NCBI GenBank assembly: GCA_904420175.1
Contig: CAJFUF010000013.1
Location: 1-64,000 of the forward strand
Reading direction: 5' to 3'
Length of the DNA stretch: 64,000 bases
Origin: Candidatus Schneewindia gallinarum
GTDB taxonomy: Bacteria; Bacillota; Clostridia; Oscillospirales; Ruminococcaceae
Under the pieces are notes generated by a model that was given only the letters and a program-made list of their open reading frames with translations, did no database searches and was not told the origin of the DNA. Position numbers and translations under genes: made by a program. Positions 8,026-16,457 of this stretch are shown in pieces. How positions within the stretch are numbered: position 1 is the first letter of the stretch; each line of letters opens with the position of its first letter.

Positions 8026-8744
8026 AGGAGCAGCTTTGGAACCCGTGGCACGGCTGCCACAAAATCAGCGAGGGGTGCCGCCACTGCTACGTCTACCGGT
8101 CGGACGCACGGTATGGGCGCCGGCCCGACGTGGTGGAGCGTACGGGGGAGTTTGACCTGCCGGTCCGCAAGGACCGTTTTGGAGAGTGGAAAATTGCGCC
8201 GGGCACCTTGGTGTACACCTGCTTCACTTCCGACTTTTTTGTGAAGGAGGCGGATGCGTGGCGGCCGCAGACGTGGGAGATGATCCGGCGCCGCAGCGAT
8301 CTGGACTTTCTGTTTATCACAAAGCGCATCCACCGGTTTTACGAGTGTATCCCGCCCGACTGGGGCGACGGCTACAAAAATGTGAAAATCTGCTGCACTG
8401 TGGAAAATCCGGACCGGGCGGCCTTCCGCCTTCCCATCTTTACACAGGCGCCCATCCGCCGCAGGGGCATTGTGTGCGAGCCGCTGCTGGGGCCGGTGGA
8501 TCTGTCCCGGTTTCTCGGGCCCGGTATTGAGGATGTGATGGCGGGCGGCGAGTCCGGGCCGGAGGCCCGTTTGTGCGATTACAGCTGGATATTGGATCTC
8601 CGGCGGCAGTGTGTGGAAGCGGGCGTACGCTTTTGGTTCAAGCAGACGGGCACCCGCTTTCTGAAAGACGGGCGACTGTACCGCGTCCCGCGCAGGCTTC
8701 AGCACAGCCAGGCCCGCAAAGCGGGAATCAATTATGACCCATAA
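8022..8744 (+). CDS. DUF5131 / phage Gp37-Gp68 family protein, cysteine-rich N-terminus
   Basis: 240 aa. N-terminal WNPWHGCHKISEGCRHCY gives C12-x6-C19-x2-C22, the hallmark of this family, reminiscent of an iron-sulfur or radical-SAM-like cysteine motif. The rest (FITKRIHRF, VMAGGESGPEARL, WFKQTG) matches the family, whose role is unproven. Translationally coupled to yaaA, which suggests work in stress or repair. The spacing between the first two cysteines is not the classical radical SAM CxxxCxxC. Confidence 0.85.
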   Translation: MKEQLWNPWHGCHKISEGCRHCYVYRSDARYGRRPDVVERTGEFDLPVRKDRFGEWKIAPGTLVYTCFTSDFFVKEADAWRPQTWEMIRRRSDLDFLFITKRIHRFYECIPPDWGDGYKNVKICCTVENPDRAAFRLPIFTQAPIRRRGIVCEPLLGPVDLSRFLGPGIEDVMAGGESGPEARLCDYSWILDLRRQCVEAGVRFWFKQTGTRFLKDGRLYRVPRRLQHSQARKAGINYDP

Positions 8745-8750
8745 GGAAAA

Positions 8751-8793
8751 AGCAGGGCCGCCGGGGTATCCCGGCGGCCCTGCTTCCTTTTTT
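8751..8793. terminator. strong intrinsic terminator
   Basis: Fifteen-base perfect stem AGCAGGGCCGCCGGG (8751-8765) / CCCGGCGGCCCTGCT (8770-8784), then a T-rich tail. Placed between converging genes. Confidence 0.9.
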
Positions 8794-8800
8794 CAATCAG

Positions 8801-10612
8801 CTAGGCCTGTTTTCTTTTTTTGTACAGTACGGCAAGCCCTGCTGCCACAGACAGGACAGCCAGCGTCAGCAGGCCGCCCACCCGGGAAATCTCACCCGTC
8901 TGCGGGACGGAGGGCTGCACCGGATCTTCCTCCGGGGTCTGGGGCTTTTCCTCGGGAACAGAGGGGACGGGCTGCTGCTCCGCCGCGGTGCCGTAGACCG
9001 CCACGGTTCCGCTGACCTCATGGGCGCACAGCAGCAGCGCGCCGCCGGTGGGGGACTGCTCCGCAGGGACAAAGCACAGCCCCTCGGGGGAGACGTCGCC
9101 GGCAATCGCCTGCGAGTAGTCGCGTGAATTGATGTAACCGGCATAAACAGGGGCGCTGGGATCGGTGATGTCATACAGCATCACGCCGCTGACCCGCTCC
9201 AGCCCGATGAAAGCAAAAGTCCGGTCCCCGATGGTGCCGGTGGTTATGCCCTCCGGCTCCGGTCCTTTTTTGCTGCTGCGGCTCTTTTTGTCCGCATCGT
9301 CGTTGGAACAGTTGAACCAGGCTGCGGTCAAGGGGTTTTCCGCCGTCAGCTGTTCAAAATCCGCGCCGCTGTCATAGACAAGGCTCATATCCTGCGTGTC
9401 CCACACGGAGAAGGAGCGGCCGCCCAGCAGGTAGTAGGCGCTGCCGTCGTCGATTTCAAAGCCGTCCATCTTGCTCACATCAAGGATGTCCACCTTTTTG
9501 TACAGCTTCTGCTGGTCCTCGGTGCCGGGCAGCATGTCCCGCGTGTCGTCCAGATTGGTGTACTCCGTGGCGCCGCTGCCCCACTCGCGCGCGTCACCCT
9601 CGTTTGCCGTCAGCAGGTAGGTCTTTCCGCCCGCCGTGACGGTGGCGACGGCATCCGGCATATAGACGCCGTACACATTGTCGTAGTGGATGATGTTCGC
9701 CTCATCCGACCAGCCTGTTTTGTCCGTATCCGGGCGCTGCAGGTCGATGCGGTTGTCCCCGGTGGAGTAATCCTTGAAGCCGAGGCCGTTGATGGCAGTC
9801 ACGCTGCCCGCCTCAATGTCCACTGTGGCAATGGCGTTCGCCTCCTGAAGGGAGACGTAGGCCGTTTTCCCGTCCGGCGTCACAGCGATGTACTCCGGTT
9901 CCAGGTCGACGGACGGATTGGTGTCCTTCTTTAGCAGGACGTTGTCCGCCACCAGCGCCGCCCGGGCCTGTGCCCCGTCAAAGGCGGTAAAATCCGCGGT
10001 AGTTACCGCCCCGGTGTCGAGCCGGACAATGCTGACAGATCCCTTCGGGTCGGTTACCCCGGGGCCGTAGCCGTCCCGCGGTTCCCCTTCGTCCGCAGTC
10101 AGGGCAGTAAGCCCGTCCGGCGTCAGGGCCACCATATCCGGCTGCACCCCCACCATGTAGTGGGCCAGATAGCCGCCGTCGTAGTCGAGCACCAGCAGCA
10201 TGCCCGGATCGGCAGTACCCGCCGCCTGAACGGCACAGACAATCCCTTTTTTCTGCGTGCTGACAGCAACAGAGGTAAAGTCCCCAAAGACAAAACCGGG
10301 CTCCGCCTGCTGTGCAATGTCGCCGATGCTGATATCCGTACCGGCGCCGAGATCCGCCGTGCTGCCGGCCTGCACCCCGGCCAGGTCCACAATGCGCAGG
10401 CTGCGGGTTGCACCGCTGACCACGTACATCTTGCCGTTGTCCGGATTGTATTCCACAATTTCCGCCACACCGCCGTCCGCATTCTGCACCCCGACGGAGT
10501 AACTGGCCAATTTGGTAAAGACGGCGCTCTCCTCCGCGCCGGCGGGCACCGCAGCGCTGACTGCCAGTGCGACGCAAAGCAGCGCAGCCGCGGCCTTTTT
10601 CAAACCTTTCAT
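8801..10612 (-). CDS. choice-of-anchor I protein, sortase-anchored extracellular beta-propeller
   Basis: 603 aa. Signal peptide at 1-27 (MKGLKKAAAALLCVALAV..AGAEE). Residues about 35-530 form a propeller-like domain typical of choice-of-anchor I proteins (MYVVSGATRSLRIVDL, LTANEGDAREWG, GLERVSGVMLYDITDP). A Pro/Glu-rich spacer precedes the sorting signal VPQTGE (569-574), a hydrophobic stretch and the tail KKRKQA. It should be linked to the wall by a sortase accepting PQTG. Ligand or enzyme activity is unknown; some relatives are annotated as phosphatase-like. Starts after AAAGGAG. Confidence 0.85.
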   Translation of the reverse strand: MKGLKKAAAALLCVALAVSAAVPAGAEESAVFTKLASYSVGVQNADGGVAEIVEYNPDNGKMYVVSGATRSLRIVDLAGVQAGSTADLGAGTDISIGDIAQQAEPGFVFGDFTSVAVSTQKKGIVCAVQAAGTADPGMLLVLDYDGGYLAHYMVGVQPDMVALTPDGLTALTADEGEPRDGYGPGVTDPKGSVSIVRLDTGAVTTADFTAFDGAQARAALVADNVLLKKDTNPSVDLEPEYIAVTPDGKTAYVSLQEANAIATVDIEAGSVTAINGLGFKDYSTGDNRIDLQRPDTDKTGWSDEANIIHYDNVYGVYMPDAVATVTAGGKTYLLTANEGDAREWGSGATEYTNLDDTRDMLPGTEDQQKLYKKVDILDVSKMDGFEIDDGSAYYLLGGRSFSVWDTQDMSLVYDSGADFEQLTAENPLTAAWFNCSNDDADKKSRSSKKGPEPEGITTGTIGDRTFAFIGLERVSGVMLYDITDPSAPVYAGYINSRDYSQAIAGDVSPEGLCFVPAEQSPTGGALLLCAHEVSGTVAVYGTAAEQQPVPSVPEEKPQTPEEDPVQPSVPQTGEISRVGGLLTLAVLSVAAGLAVLYKKRKQA

Positions 10613-10780
10613 TTCCGTTTTTCTCCTTTCACTGTGCTTGGTTCTATCCTACCCCGGACGAAAGCCCCTTCACAACCAGCCGCAGGTGAAAAAACGGTAA
10701 AGCCATGGTAAAGGTTCCCCGCAGGAACGGAAAAACGTGGTATAATACAGGCAGAAAAAAGAAAGGAGTGGTTTCATACC

Positions 10781-11128
10781 ATGCCGTTTATTAATACGAA
10801 AGTGAACATGCCGCTGGACAGACAGCAGCAGCGCGAGGTGAAAGAGCGTCTGGGCAGGGCCATTGCCCTGCTGCCCGGCAAAAGCGAGCAGTATTTAATG
10901 GTGGGCTTTGAGCCGGACTATCCACTGTATTTCCAGGGGGACGACGGGGAGCGCCCCGCCGCCATGGTGGAGGTCTCCGTGTTCGGCAGCGCGCCGGCCG
11001 CCGCCTACGGGAAACTGACTGCCGCAGTGACAAACACCCTTTCCGAGGTGCTGAAAATCGACCCCTCCCGCATCTATGTGAAATATTCTGAGCACCAGCA
11101 CTGGGGCTGGAACGGCTCGAACTTTTAG
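10781..11128 (+). CDS. MIF-like tautomerase
   Basis: 115 aa of the macrophage migration inhibitory factor / phenylpyruvate tautomerase fold. Pro2 (MPFINTKVN), exposed after Met removal, is the catalytic base. The GKSEQYLMVGFEP and DPSRIYVKYSEHQHWGWNGSNF segments are typical. AAAGGAG lies upstream, and the next gene follows after 15 bases with its own site, so the two are probably cotranscribed. Confidence 0.88.
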   Translation: MPFINTKVNMPLDRQQQREVKERLGRAIALLPGKSEQYLMVGFEPDYPLYFQGDDGERPAAMVEVSVFGSAPAAAYGKLTAAVTNTLSEVLKIDPSRIYVKYSEHQHWGWNGSNF

Positions 11129-11143
11129 AGGGGAGGGGAAGCA

Positions 11144-11560
11144 ATGAAATCCTACCGGAAGGAACTGTGGTTCCATCTGCCCCGGCGCAGGGGCCTTGTC
11201 AACATCACGGGACAGGTGGAGGAGGCGCTGCACGACAGCGGCGTCAAGGAGGGACTTATCCTTGTCAATGCCATGCACATCACCGCCAGCGTCTTTATCA
11301 ATGACGATGAAAGCGGCCTGCACCGGGATTTTGAACGCTGGCTTGAAAAACTGGCGCCGGAAAAACCCTACGACCAGTACGACCACAATGGGTTTGAGGA
11401 CAACGCCGACGCGCACCTGAAACGCACCGTCATGGGACGGGAAGTGGTGGTGGCCGTCACAGACGGCAGGCTGGATCTGGGCCCGTGGGAGCAGATTTTT
11501 TACTTTGAATTTGACGGCATGCGCGACAAACGCGCACTGATTAAAATCATCGGGGAATAA
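11144..11560 (+). CDS. YjbQ / UPF0047 family protein
   Basis: 138 aa, the YjbQ family; members show weak thiamine-phosphate synthase activity and their true role is unsettled. Conserved blocks: [45 protein letters not shown] and [14 protein letters not shown]. The length is normal. Follows the tautomerase gene and is closed by a long palindrome at 11561-11592. Confidence 0.9.
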   Translation: MKSYRKELWFHLPRRRGLVNITGQVEEALHDSGVKEGLILVNAMHITASVFINDDESGLHRDFERWLEKLAPEKPYDQYDHNGFEDNADAHLKRTVMGREVVVAVTDGRLDLGPWEQIFYFEFDGMRDKRALIKIIGE

Positions 11561-11592
11561 AGGCAGGGGATGGGCGCGCCCATCCCCTGCCT
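11561..11592. terminator. 32-base perfect palindrome, likely terminator
   Basis: AGGCAGGGGATGGGCG pairs with CGCCCATCCCCTGCCT with no unpaired centre. The T tail is weak (CTTTGCC), so termination is inferred from position. Confidence 0.7.
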
Positions 11593-11734
11593 CTTTGCCT
11601 GAACACCGGACAAAAAGCGAAAAAGTAACGGTGCCTGCTGTGTGCACAGTCCGTTTTTTGGGACACATTTTTCATTATAATAAGGACAGACGGGGACGGA
11701 AGGCCCCGCATATTCTGGAAAGAAGGTGTCAGGA

Positions 11735-11869
11735 ATGGAATACAGGCTGCAGTGGGTTGCCGGACATGTGGAGGTATACGACAGGATGGGGACATTCCTG
11801 TTTTCTGCCGATACAGAGCACGAGGCGCTGGAGGATTTGGCGCTGATGGAGCAGAAGGAAGCGGCTTAA
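11735..11869 (+). CDS. small conserved-looking protein, 44 aa
   Basis: Translates as MEYRLQWVAGHVEVYDRMG, then a TFLFSADTEHEAL segment, and ends with EQKEAA. It is preceded by AAGAAGG and followed by its own terminator. The form (hydrophobic N half with a HVEVYD core, then SADTxxEA) looks like a compact folded miniprotein and not a random frame. I do not know its function. No neighbour shares its transcription unit. Confidence 0.6.
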   Translation: MEYRLQWVAGHVEVYDRMGTFLFSADTEHEALEDLALMEQKEAA

Positions 11870-11878
11870 CGGCGGGAC

Positions 11879-11925
11879 AAACTGCGCACGCGCATCTTGG
11901 CGGGCGCAGTTTTTTATTGTATAAT
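11879..11925 (+). terminator. terminator overlapping the next promoter
   Basis: AAACTGCGC (11879-11887) / GCGCAGTTT (11904-11912) plus a T run ends the small gene. A promoter for the following gene is built into the same stretch: TTGGCG (11897-11902), 17 bases, TATAAT (11920-11925). Confidence 0.65.
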
Positions 11926-11966
11926 GGAGCAAAAGGCGGTCACGCGCAGGAAGGGAGGGGGCGCCC

Positions 11967-12311
11967 ATGGCCAGAAGGATCGTTCTGCGCCACCTGCTGC
12001 TGGCCTGCGTGCTGGCGGCGGCGCTGGCCTTTTTCTGGCTGACGGGAATCGGCTGCCCGTTTCGGGCCCTGTTTCACATTCCATGCCCGGCCTGCGGCAC
12101 CACCCGGGCCCTGCTCTGCCTGCTTCGGGGGGATGTTGCGCACTCGCTCTACTACCATCCGCTGGCGGTCCCGCTTGTGGCGGCGGTGCTGGCGGGAATC
12201 CACCGCGAAAAAATCCCATGGCTTAAAAAGCGCGGCGTTACGGTGTACCTGTATTTTACAGCTGCCGCTGTTCTCGTGCTGTATCTTGTACGGTTTTCGT
12301 CCATTCCTTAA
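11967..12311 (+). CDS. DUF2752 membrane protein
   Basis: 114 aa with three predicted membrane helices (about 8-28, 60-80, 90-110) and the family motif CPxCGTTR (IPCPACGTTRALLCLLRGD). Found widely in Firmicutes and Bacteroidetes with unknown role. Starts at ATG 11967 after GAAGGGAGG. Stands alone. Confidence 0.85.
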   Translation: MARRIVLRHLLLACVLAAALAFFWLTGIGCPFRALFHIPCPACGTTRALLCLLRGDVAHSLYYHPLAVPLVAAVLAGIHREKIPWLKKRGVTVYLYFTAAAVLVLYLVRFSSIP

Positions 12312-12407
12312 ACAGATGGTAAATTATTACCGTGGCCCTCTGTTTTTTATTGACAGGGCATGGAAAACATAGTATACTAATAGCACCGCACATGAGGAGG
12401 GGTTGAA

Positions 12408-12743
12408 ATGGATACACAGAAAGTAGACATGTATATCATGGCGAATCAAAAGTACTTTCCGGCAGAAAAAATGATCTTTATCCGCGAGCGCCTGCTTAGC
12501 ATGGACGACGCAAAGTTCCCGATGATTGCTTCACTAGGCCTTCAGGACCCGACAACGCTGCTAATTGTGTCCATTTTTGCAGGCAGCTTTGGGATCGACC
12601 GGTTCATGCTGGGCGATGTGGGACTCGGAGTGCTTAAGCTGCTGACGATGGGCGGATGCGGCATTTGGACGATTGTGGACTGGTTCACGGTCCAGCGCCG
12701 CACACAAGAACAAAACCTTAGCAAACTGATGATGTTTCTGTAA
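12408..12743 (+). CDS. TM2 domain-containing protein
   Basis: 111 aa. A soluble N-terminal helix region (1-45) is followed by two membrane helices of the TM2 domain with the linker GSFGIDRFMLGDVGLGVLKLLTMGGCGIW, matching the family pattern GxxGxHRFYLG. Role unknown. GAGGAGG lies upstream of ATG 12408. Confidence 0.88.
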   Translation: MDTQKVDMYIMANQKYFPAEKMIFIRERLLSMDDAKFPMIASLGLQDPTTLLIVSIFAGSFGIDRFMLGDVGLGVLKLLTMGGCGIWTIVDWFTVQRRTQEQNLSKLMMFL

Positions 12744-12756
12744 ACGAGTTGGCGAT

Positions 12757-12793
12757 GGCAGCGGCGGGAAGGATCCTGCCGCTGCCGTTTTGC
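12757..12793 (+). terminator. intrinsic terminator
   Basis: GGCAGCGGCGGG / CCTGCCGCTGCC stem (one G-T pair) followed by GTTTTGC, right after the TM2 gene. Confidence 0.75.
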
Positions 12794-12857
12794 ATAGAAG
12801 AACGGATGTTGTGCCGCAGGGATGCGGCAGGCTGTTATGGGATAGGAGGAAAAAACA

Positions 12858-14078
12858 ATGGATGAACGAATCAGGCGTTATGCCCGGCTTGCAATCCGGG
12901 CCGGGATTCATTTGCAGCAGGGGCAGGAGTTGGTAATCTCCTCCCCGGTGGAGTGCGCGCCCTTCACCCGGCTGCTTGCGGCGGAGGCGTTTGCCTGCGG
13001 CGCGGGGGACGTCACCGTGCACTGGACGGATGAAGCGGTGACCCGCCTGCGGTACGACCATCTGCCGGTGGAGGCGTTCCAGACCGTCCCCAGCTGGCTG
13101 AGGGAGCTGAACAACGGCAGCGCACGCAGGGGCGCGGCGCACCTCTCCATCTCTGCAGGCAACCCGGAGGCCATGAAGGGCGTGGACCCGAAGAAGCCCT
13201 CCGCCTATATTGCTGCCTCCCACCGGGAGTGTAAGGAGTTTTACGACGCGCTGGATATGGGCCGCAACCAGTGGTGCATTCTGTCCGTTCCCACCCAGGC
13301 CTGGGCGGACAAGGTGTTCCCGGGGGACTCCCGCGCGGTGGAGCGCCTGTGGGACGCCATTTTAAAGGCGGTGCGGGCGGACAGCGAGGACCCTGTGGCC
13401 GCATGGGAACAGCACCGCCGATCCTTCCAAAGGCGGACTGCATGGCTGAATGGGGCCGGACTGGACCGGCTGCATTTTCAAAACGGCCTCGGGACGGATA
13501 TCACTGTGGGCCTGCCGGAGGGATACCGCTTTACAGGCGGCGGCGACCGGACGGTGGGCGGGGTGGACTTCTTCCCCAACATGCCCACGGAGGAAATTTT
13601 CTGCACCCCGGACAAAAACCGGGTGGACGGCGTGGTATACAGCGCGCTTCCGCTGAACTATCAGGGAACGCTGATTGACCGCTTCCACCTGCGCTTTCAG
13701 GGCGGCGTGGTGACGGAGGCCCACGCAGAAACCGGCGGCGACGCATTGAACGCCCTGCTTGAGACGGACGAAGGTGCGCGCAGGCTGGGGGAACTTGCCC
13801 TGATTCCAAAGCAGTCCCCCTTAAGCGAGATGGGCATCCTGTTTTACAACACCCTGTTTGATGAAAATGCCGCATGCCATTTCGCCCTTGGCAAAGGCTT
13901 CCCGGAATGCATTGAAAACGGCCTGACCATGACGCCGGAGCAGTTGGAACAAAAAGGCATGAACGACTCGGCCACGCATGTGGACTTCATGTTCGGCACA
14001 GGGGATCTGTGTGTGACGGGCTTTGACAAAAAGGGAAACGCCGTGCCCGTGTTCCGCGACGGCGGCTGGGCAGAATAG
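12858..14078 (+). CDS. M29 family aminopeptidase
   Basis: 406 aa, the AmpS/PepS-type two-metal aminopeptidase that trims N-terminal residues from peptides in the cytoplasm. Conserved blocks include NMPTEEIFCTPDKNRVDG, AETGGDALNALLETDEGARRLGELALIP, FYNTLFDENAACHFALG and SATHVDFMFGTGDL, which contain the Glu, His and Asp metal ligands. First gene of a tight unit: ywbE, a hydrolase, xth and a nitroreductase follow with gaps of at most about ten bases or overlaps. Confidence 0.93.
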   Translation: MDERIRRYARLAIRAGIHLQQGQELVISSPVECAPFTRLLAAEAFACGAGDVTVHWTDEAVTRLRYDHLPVEAFQTVPSWLRELNNGSARRGAAHLSISAGNPEAMKGVDPKKPSAYIAASHRECKEFYDALDMGRNQWCILSVPTQAWADKVFPGDSRAVERLWDAILKAVRADSEDPVAAWEQHRRSFQRRTAWLNGAGLDRLHFQNGLGTDITVGLPEGYRFTGGGDRTVGGVDFFPNMPTEEIFCTPDKNRVDGVVYSALPLNYQGTLIDRFHLRFQGGVVTEAHAETGGDALNALLETDEGARRLGELALIPKQSPLSEMGILFYNTLFDENAACHFALGKGFPECIENGLTMTPEQLEQKGMNDSATHVDFMFGTGDLCVTGFDKKGNAVPVFRDGGWAE

Positions 14079-14088
14079 AGGAGGAGAC

Positions 14089-14292
14089 ATGGACGGAAAG
14101 AACAGAAAAAACATCCACCCGGGGCTGACGGTGGACATTGTACTGAAAAAGGACCAGCCCACCGGCAGGCTGACCCGCGGTGTGGTGGCCCGGATTTTAA
14201 CCCGCAGCGCCACCCATCCTCATGGGATAAAAGTCATGCTGACGGACGGACAGGTGGGCCGCGTCCAGCATATTGTGGAGGCCGGGGAATGA
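14089..14292 (+). CDS. ywbE: YwbE family protein
   Basis: 67 aa with the YwbE (DUF2196) pattern: HPGLTVDIVLKKDQPTGRLTRGVV and THPHGIKVMLTDGQVGRVQHI, a small basic OB-like fold of unknown role. GAGGAG lies four bases before ATG 14089. Overlaps the next gene by four bases. Confidence 0.93.
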   Translation: MDGKNRKNIHPGLTVDIVLKKDQPTGRLTRGVVARILTRSATHPHGIKVMLTDGQVGRVQHIVEAGE

Positions 14293-15014
14293 CCCGCGGC
14301 ACGGTTGCGGGGGGACTCGTCCACTACTGGCAGACAGGGAAGAAGGACGGGCCGGCGCTGCTGTTCTTGCACGGCAACGGGGCCGATCACACGGAATTTT
14401 CCCGCCAGGTGGACGCGTTTTCCGCAGACTACCGCCTGCTGTTTATGGACAGCCGCGGCCACGGCGCTTCGGCGGATGTGCAGCCGCTAACGCTGGCCGC
14501 CATGGCGCAGGACGCGGTGCAGGTGCTGGATGCGGCGGGGGTGAAGCGGGCCGCGGTGATTGGCTTCAGCGACGGGGGCAACATCGCCCTGCACATGGGG
14601 ATCCGCTTCCCCGGGCGGGTGGCCGCCCTGGTGCTGGCCGGTGCAAACCTGCATCCGTCCGGCGTCAAGCGCAGCACCCAGTGGCCCATCGACATCGGCT
14701 ACGGCCTTACTGCGCTGTTTGCACCCTTCTCCCAAAAGGCCCGGCACAACCATCAGATTCTGGGCCTGATGATAAAGGAGCCACGGTTTACAGACCTGCA
14801 GCTGCGCGGCATTACAGCGCCCACGCTGGTGCTTGCAGGGGACCGGGACCTGATTAAGGAGAAGCACACAAGAAAAATTGCCGGGCTGATTCCCGGGGCG
14901 GCGCTGCGGTTTGTGACGGACTGCGGGCACTTTGTGTTTGCAAAACAGCCCGGGCAGACCAATGCACTGATTGCGGAGTTTTTGGAGGAACAACGGAGGG
15001 TGAACGCATGGTAA
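14289..15014 (+). CDS. alpha/beta hydrolase
   Basis: 241 aa. Oxyanion-hole motif HGNGADH near residue 28, nucleophile elbow GFSDGG (about residue 95), a candidate acid in LAGDRD and the catalytic His in DCGHFVFA. Esterase, lactonase or similar; the substrate cannot be told. Its end overlaps the start of xth by seven bases. Confidence 0.9.
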   Translation: MTRGTVAGGLVHYWQTGKKDGPALLFLHGNGADHTEFSRQVDAFSADYRLLFMDSRGHGASADVQPLTLAAMAQDAVQVLDAAGVKRAAVIGFSDGGNIALHMGIRFPGRVAALVLAGANLHPSGVKRSTQWPIDIGYGLTALFAPFSQKARHNHQILGLMIKEPRFTDLQLRGITAPTLVLAGDRDLIKEKHTRKIAGLIPGAALRFVTDCGHFVFAKQPGQTNALIAEFLEEQRRVNAW

Positions 15015-15784
15015 AACTGGTATCGTGGAATGTAAACGGGCTGCGGGCCGCAGTGAAAAAGGGCTTTCTCGAATTTGTACAGCAGGAGAGCCCCGATGTG
15101 CTGTGCCTTCAGGAGACAAAAATGAAGGAGGGGCAGCTGACACTGGACCTGCCCGGGTACCACCAGTATTTCTACTCGGCAGAGCGGCCCGGCTACTCCG
15201 GCACGGCGCTGTTTTCAAAGGTGGAGCCGCTGTGTGTCACCCGCGGCATCGGCGTGGCGGAGCATGACACGGAGGGGCGGGTGCTGACGGCGGAGTATGA
15301 GGACTACTTCCTTGTGTGCGTCTACACGCCCAACTCCGGCCGGGAGCTTGCGCGCCTGCCCTACCGCGTGCAGTGGGAGGAGGCGTTCCGCACCTATCTC
15401 ACCGGGCTTAGGCAGCGCAAGGGCGTGGTGGTCTGCGGGGACATGAACGTGGCGCACGAAGAAATTGATTTGAAAAACCCGAAGCCCAACCGGGGTAACG
15501 CAGGCTTCACCGACGAGGAGCGGCAGTGCTTCTCCACCCTGCTGTCATCCGGTTTTATTGACAGCTTCCGCTATTTTTACCCGGATAAAACCGGCGCCTA
15601 CTCGTGGTGGAGCTATCTCTACCACGCAAGGGACAACAACGCAGGGTGGCGTATCGACTACTTCCTCGTGTCGGAGGACATGGCACCGCGCATGGCGGAC
15701 AGCCTGATTTTAAAGGATGTTTACGGCAGTGACCACTGCCCGGTGGCCCTGCTTTTAAACGAAACGAAAGAAAAGGAGTGTTGA
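15008..15784 (+). CDS. xth: exodeoxyribonuclease III
   Basis: 258 aa AP endonuclease / 3'-5' exonuclease of base excision repair. All catalytic blocks are present: WNVNGLRA, CLQETKM, GDMNVAHEEIDLKNP, WRIDYFLVSE and GSDHCPV. Length is normal. Inside the operon between the hydrolase and the nitroreductase, with a GGAGG site inside the upstream gene. Confidence 0.96.
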   Translation: MVKLVSWNVNGLRAAVKKGFLEFVQQESPDVLCLQETKMKEGQLTLDLPGYHQYFYSAERPGYSGTALFSKVEPLCVTRGIGVAEHDTEGRVLTAEYEDYFLVCVYTPNSGRELARLPYRVQWEEAFRTYLTGLRQRKGVVVCGDMNVAHEEIDLKNPKPNRGNAGFTDEERQCFSTLLSSGFIDSFRYFYPDKTGAYSWWSYLYHARDNNAGWRIDYFLVSEDMAPRMADSLILKDVYGSDHCPVALLLNETKEKEC

Positions 15785-15787
15785 CAG

Positions 15788-16306
15788 ATGAATGAAACCA
15801 TAAAAACCATTCTCTCGCGGCGCAGCATCCGCGTCTTTCGGCCGGAACAGATTCCGGCGGAGGCGCTGGAGGAGGTTGTGACCGCCGGACAGTATGCCCC
15901 CAGTGCCATGGGCGCGCAACAGTGGCTGCTGGTGGCCGTCCGCGACCGTGAACTGATGGCCCGGCTGGGGGAGGACTGCAGGCGCACCCTTAACCGGGAG
16001 GGAGATCCCTTCTACGGCGCGCCCGCAGCGGTGCTGGTGTTTGGCGAGGCGGACGGATACGAGCCCATCCGGGACGGCTCCTGTGTGATGGCCACCATGG
16101 GCATCGCCGCGGCATCCCTGGGGCTTGGCTCCTGCTGGATTAACGCCGGGAAGGAATTCTTCCCCACGGACAAGGGAAAGCAGTATCTGAAAGAACTGAA
16201 GGTGCCGGATGGGTATGTGCCTGTGGGCACGCTGATTCTCGGCTATGCCGCTGAGACGCCGCAGCCCGCGCCCCGCCGGGAGGGGACGGTTATCCGGATC
16301 GGCTGA
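15788..16306 (+). CDS. nitroreductase family protein
   Basis: 172 aa FMN-dependent NAD(P)H oxidoreductase. N-terminal RRSIRVFRPEQIPAEALEEV with the FMN-phosphate-binding Arg pair, the APSAMGAQQW loop and ASLGLGSCWIN. The length fits the short nitroreductase class seen in anaerobes. Last gene of the operon; the CIRCE palindrome follows within nine bases of its stop. Confidence 0.92.
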   Translation: MNETIKTILSRRSIRVFRPEQIPAEALEEVVTAGQYAPSAMGAQQWLLVAVRDRELMARLGEDCRRTLNREGDPFYGAPAAVLVFGEADGYEPIRDGSCVMATMGIAAASLGLGSCWINAGKEFFPTDKGKQYLKELKVPDGYVPVGTLILGYAAETPQPAPRREGTVIRIG

Positions 16307-16314
16307 AAAAAGGA

Positions 16315-16341
16315 TTAGCACTCTATGTCATAGAGTGCTAA
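16315..16341 (+). promoter_or_regulatory. CIRCE element (HrcA operator)
   Basis: TTAGCACTC (16315-16323), nine bases, GAGTGCTAA (16333-16341): an exact match to CIRCE, the HrcA repressor site of class I heat-shock genes. It lies 116 bases before the hsp20 start and upstream of the best promoter. As an inverted repeat followed by T it may also end the nitroreductase transcript. Confidence 0.92.
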
Positions 16342-16369
16342 TTTTAACAAAAAAGACATATTTCATCCC

Positions 16370-16397
16370 TTGTTTCGTTACATTCCAGGGTTATACT
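16370..16397 (+). promoter_or_regulatory. promoter for hsp20
   Basis: TTGTTT (16370-16375), 16-base spacer, TATACT (16392-16397). It sits 28 bases downstream of CIRCE, leaving a leader of about 55 bases before the hsp20 ATG. Confidence 0.55.
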
Positions 16398-16457
16398 ATA
16401 CTCAGAAAAGCAAAAGAGAGGCTTTTCAGAAATCCAAAATGAAACGAGGTTTTTGAT

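Noticed and set aside
16315-16341. reading the CIRCE palindrome as only a terminator
   Set aside because: It matches CIRCE at every consensus base with the exact nine-base spacer, and an hsp20 gene follows; a terminator role may be additional.
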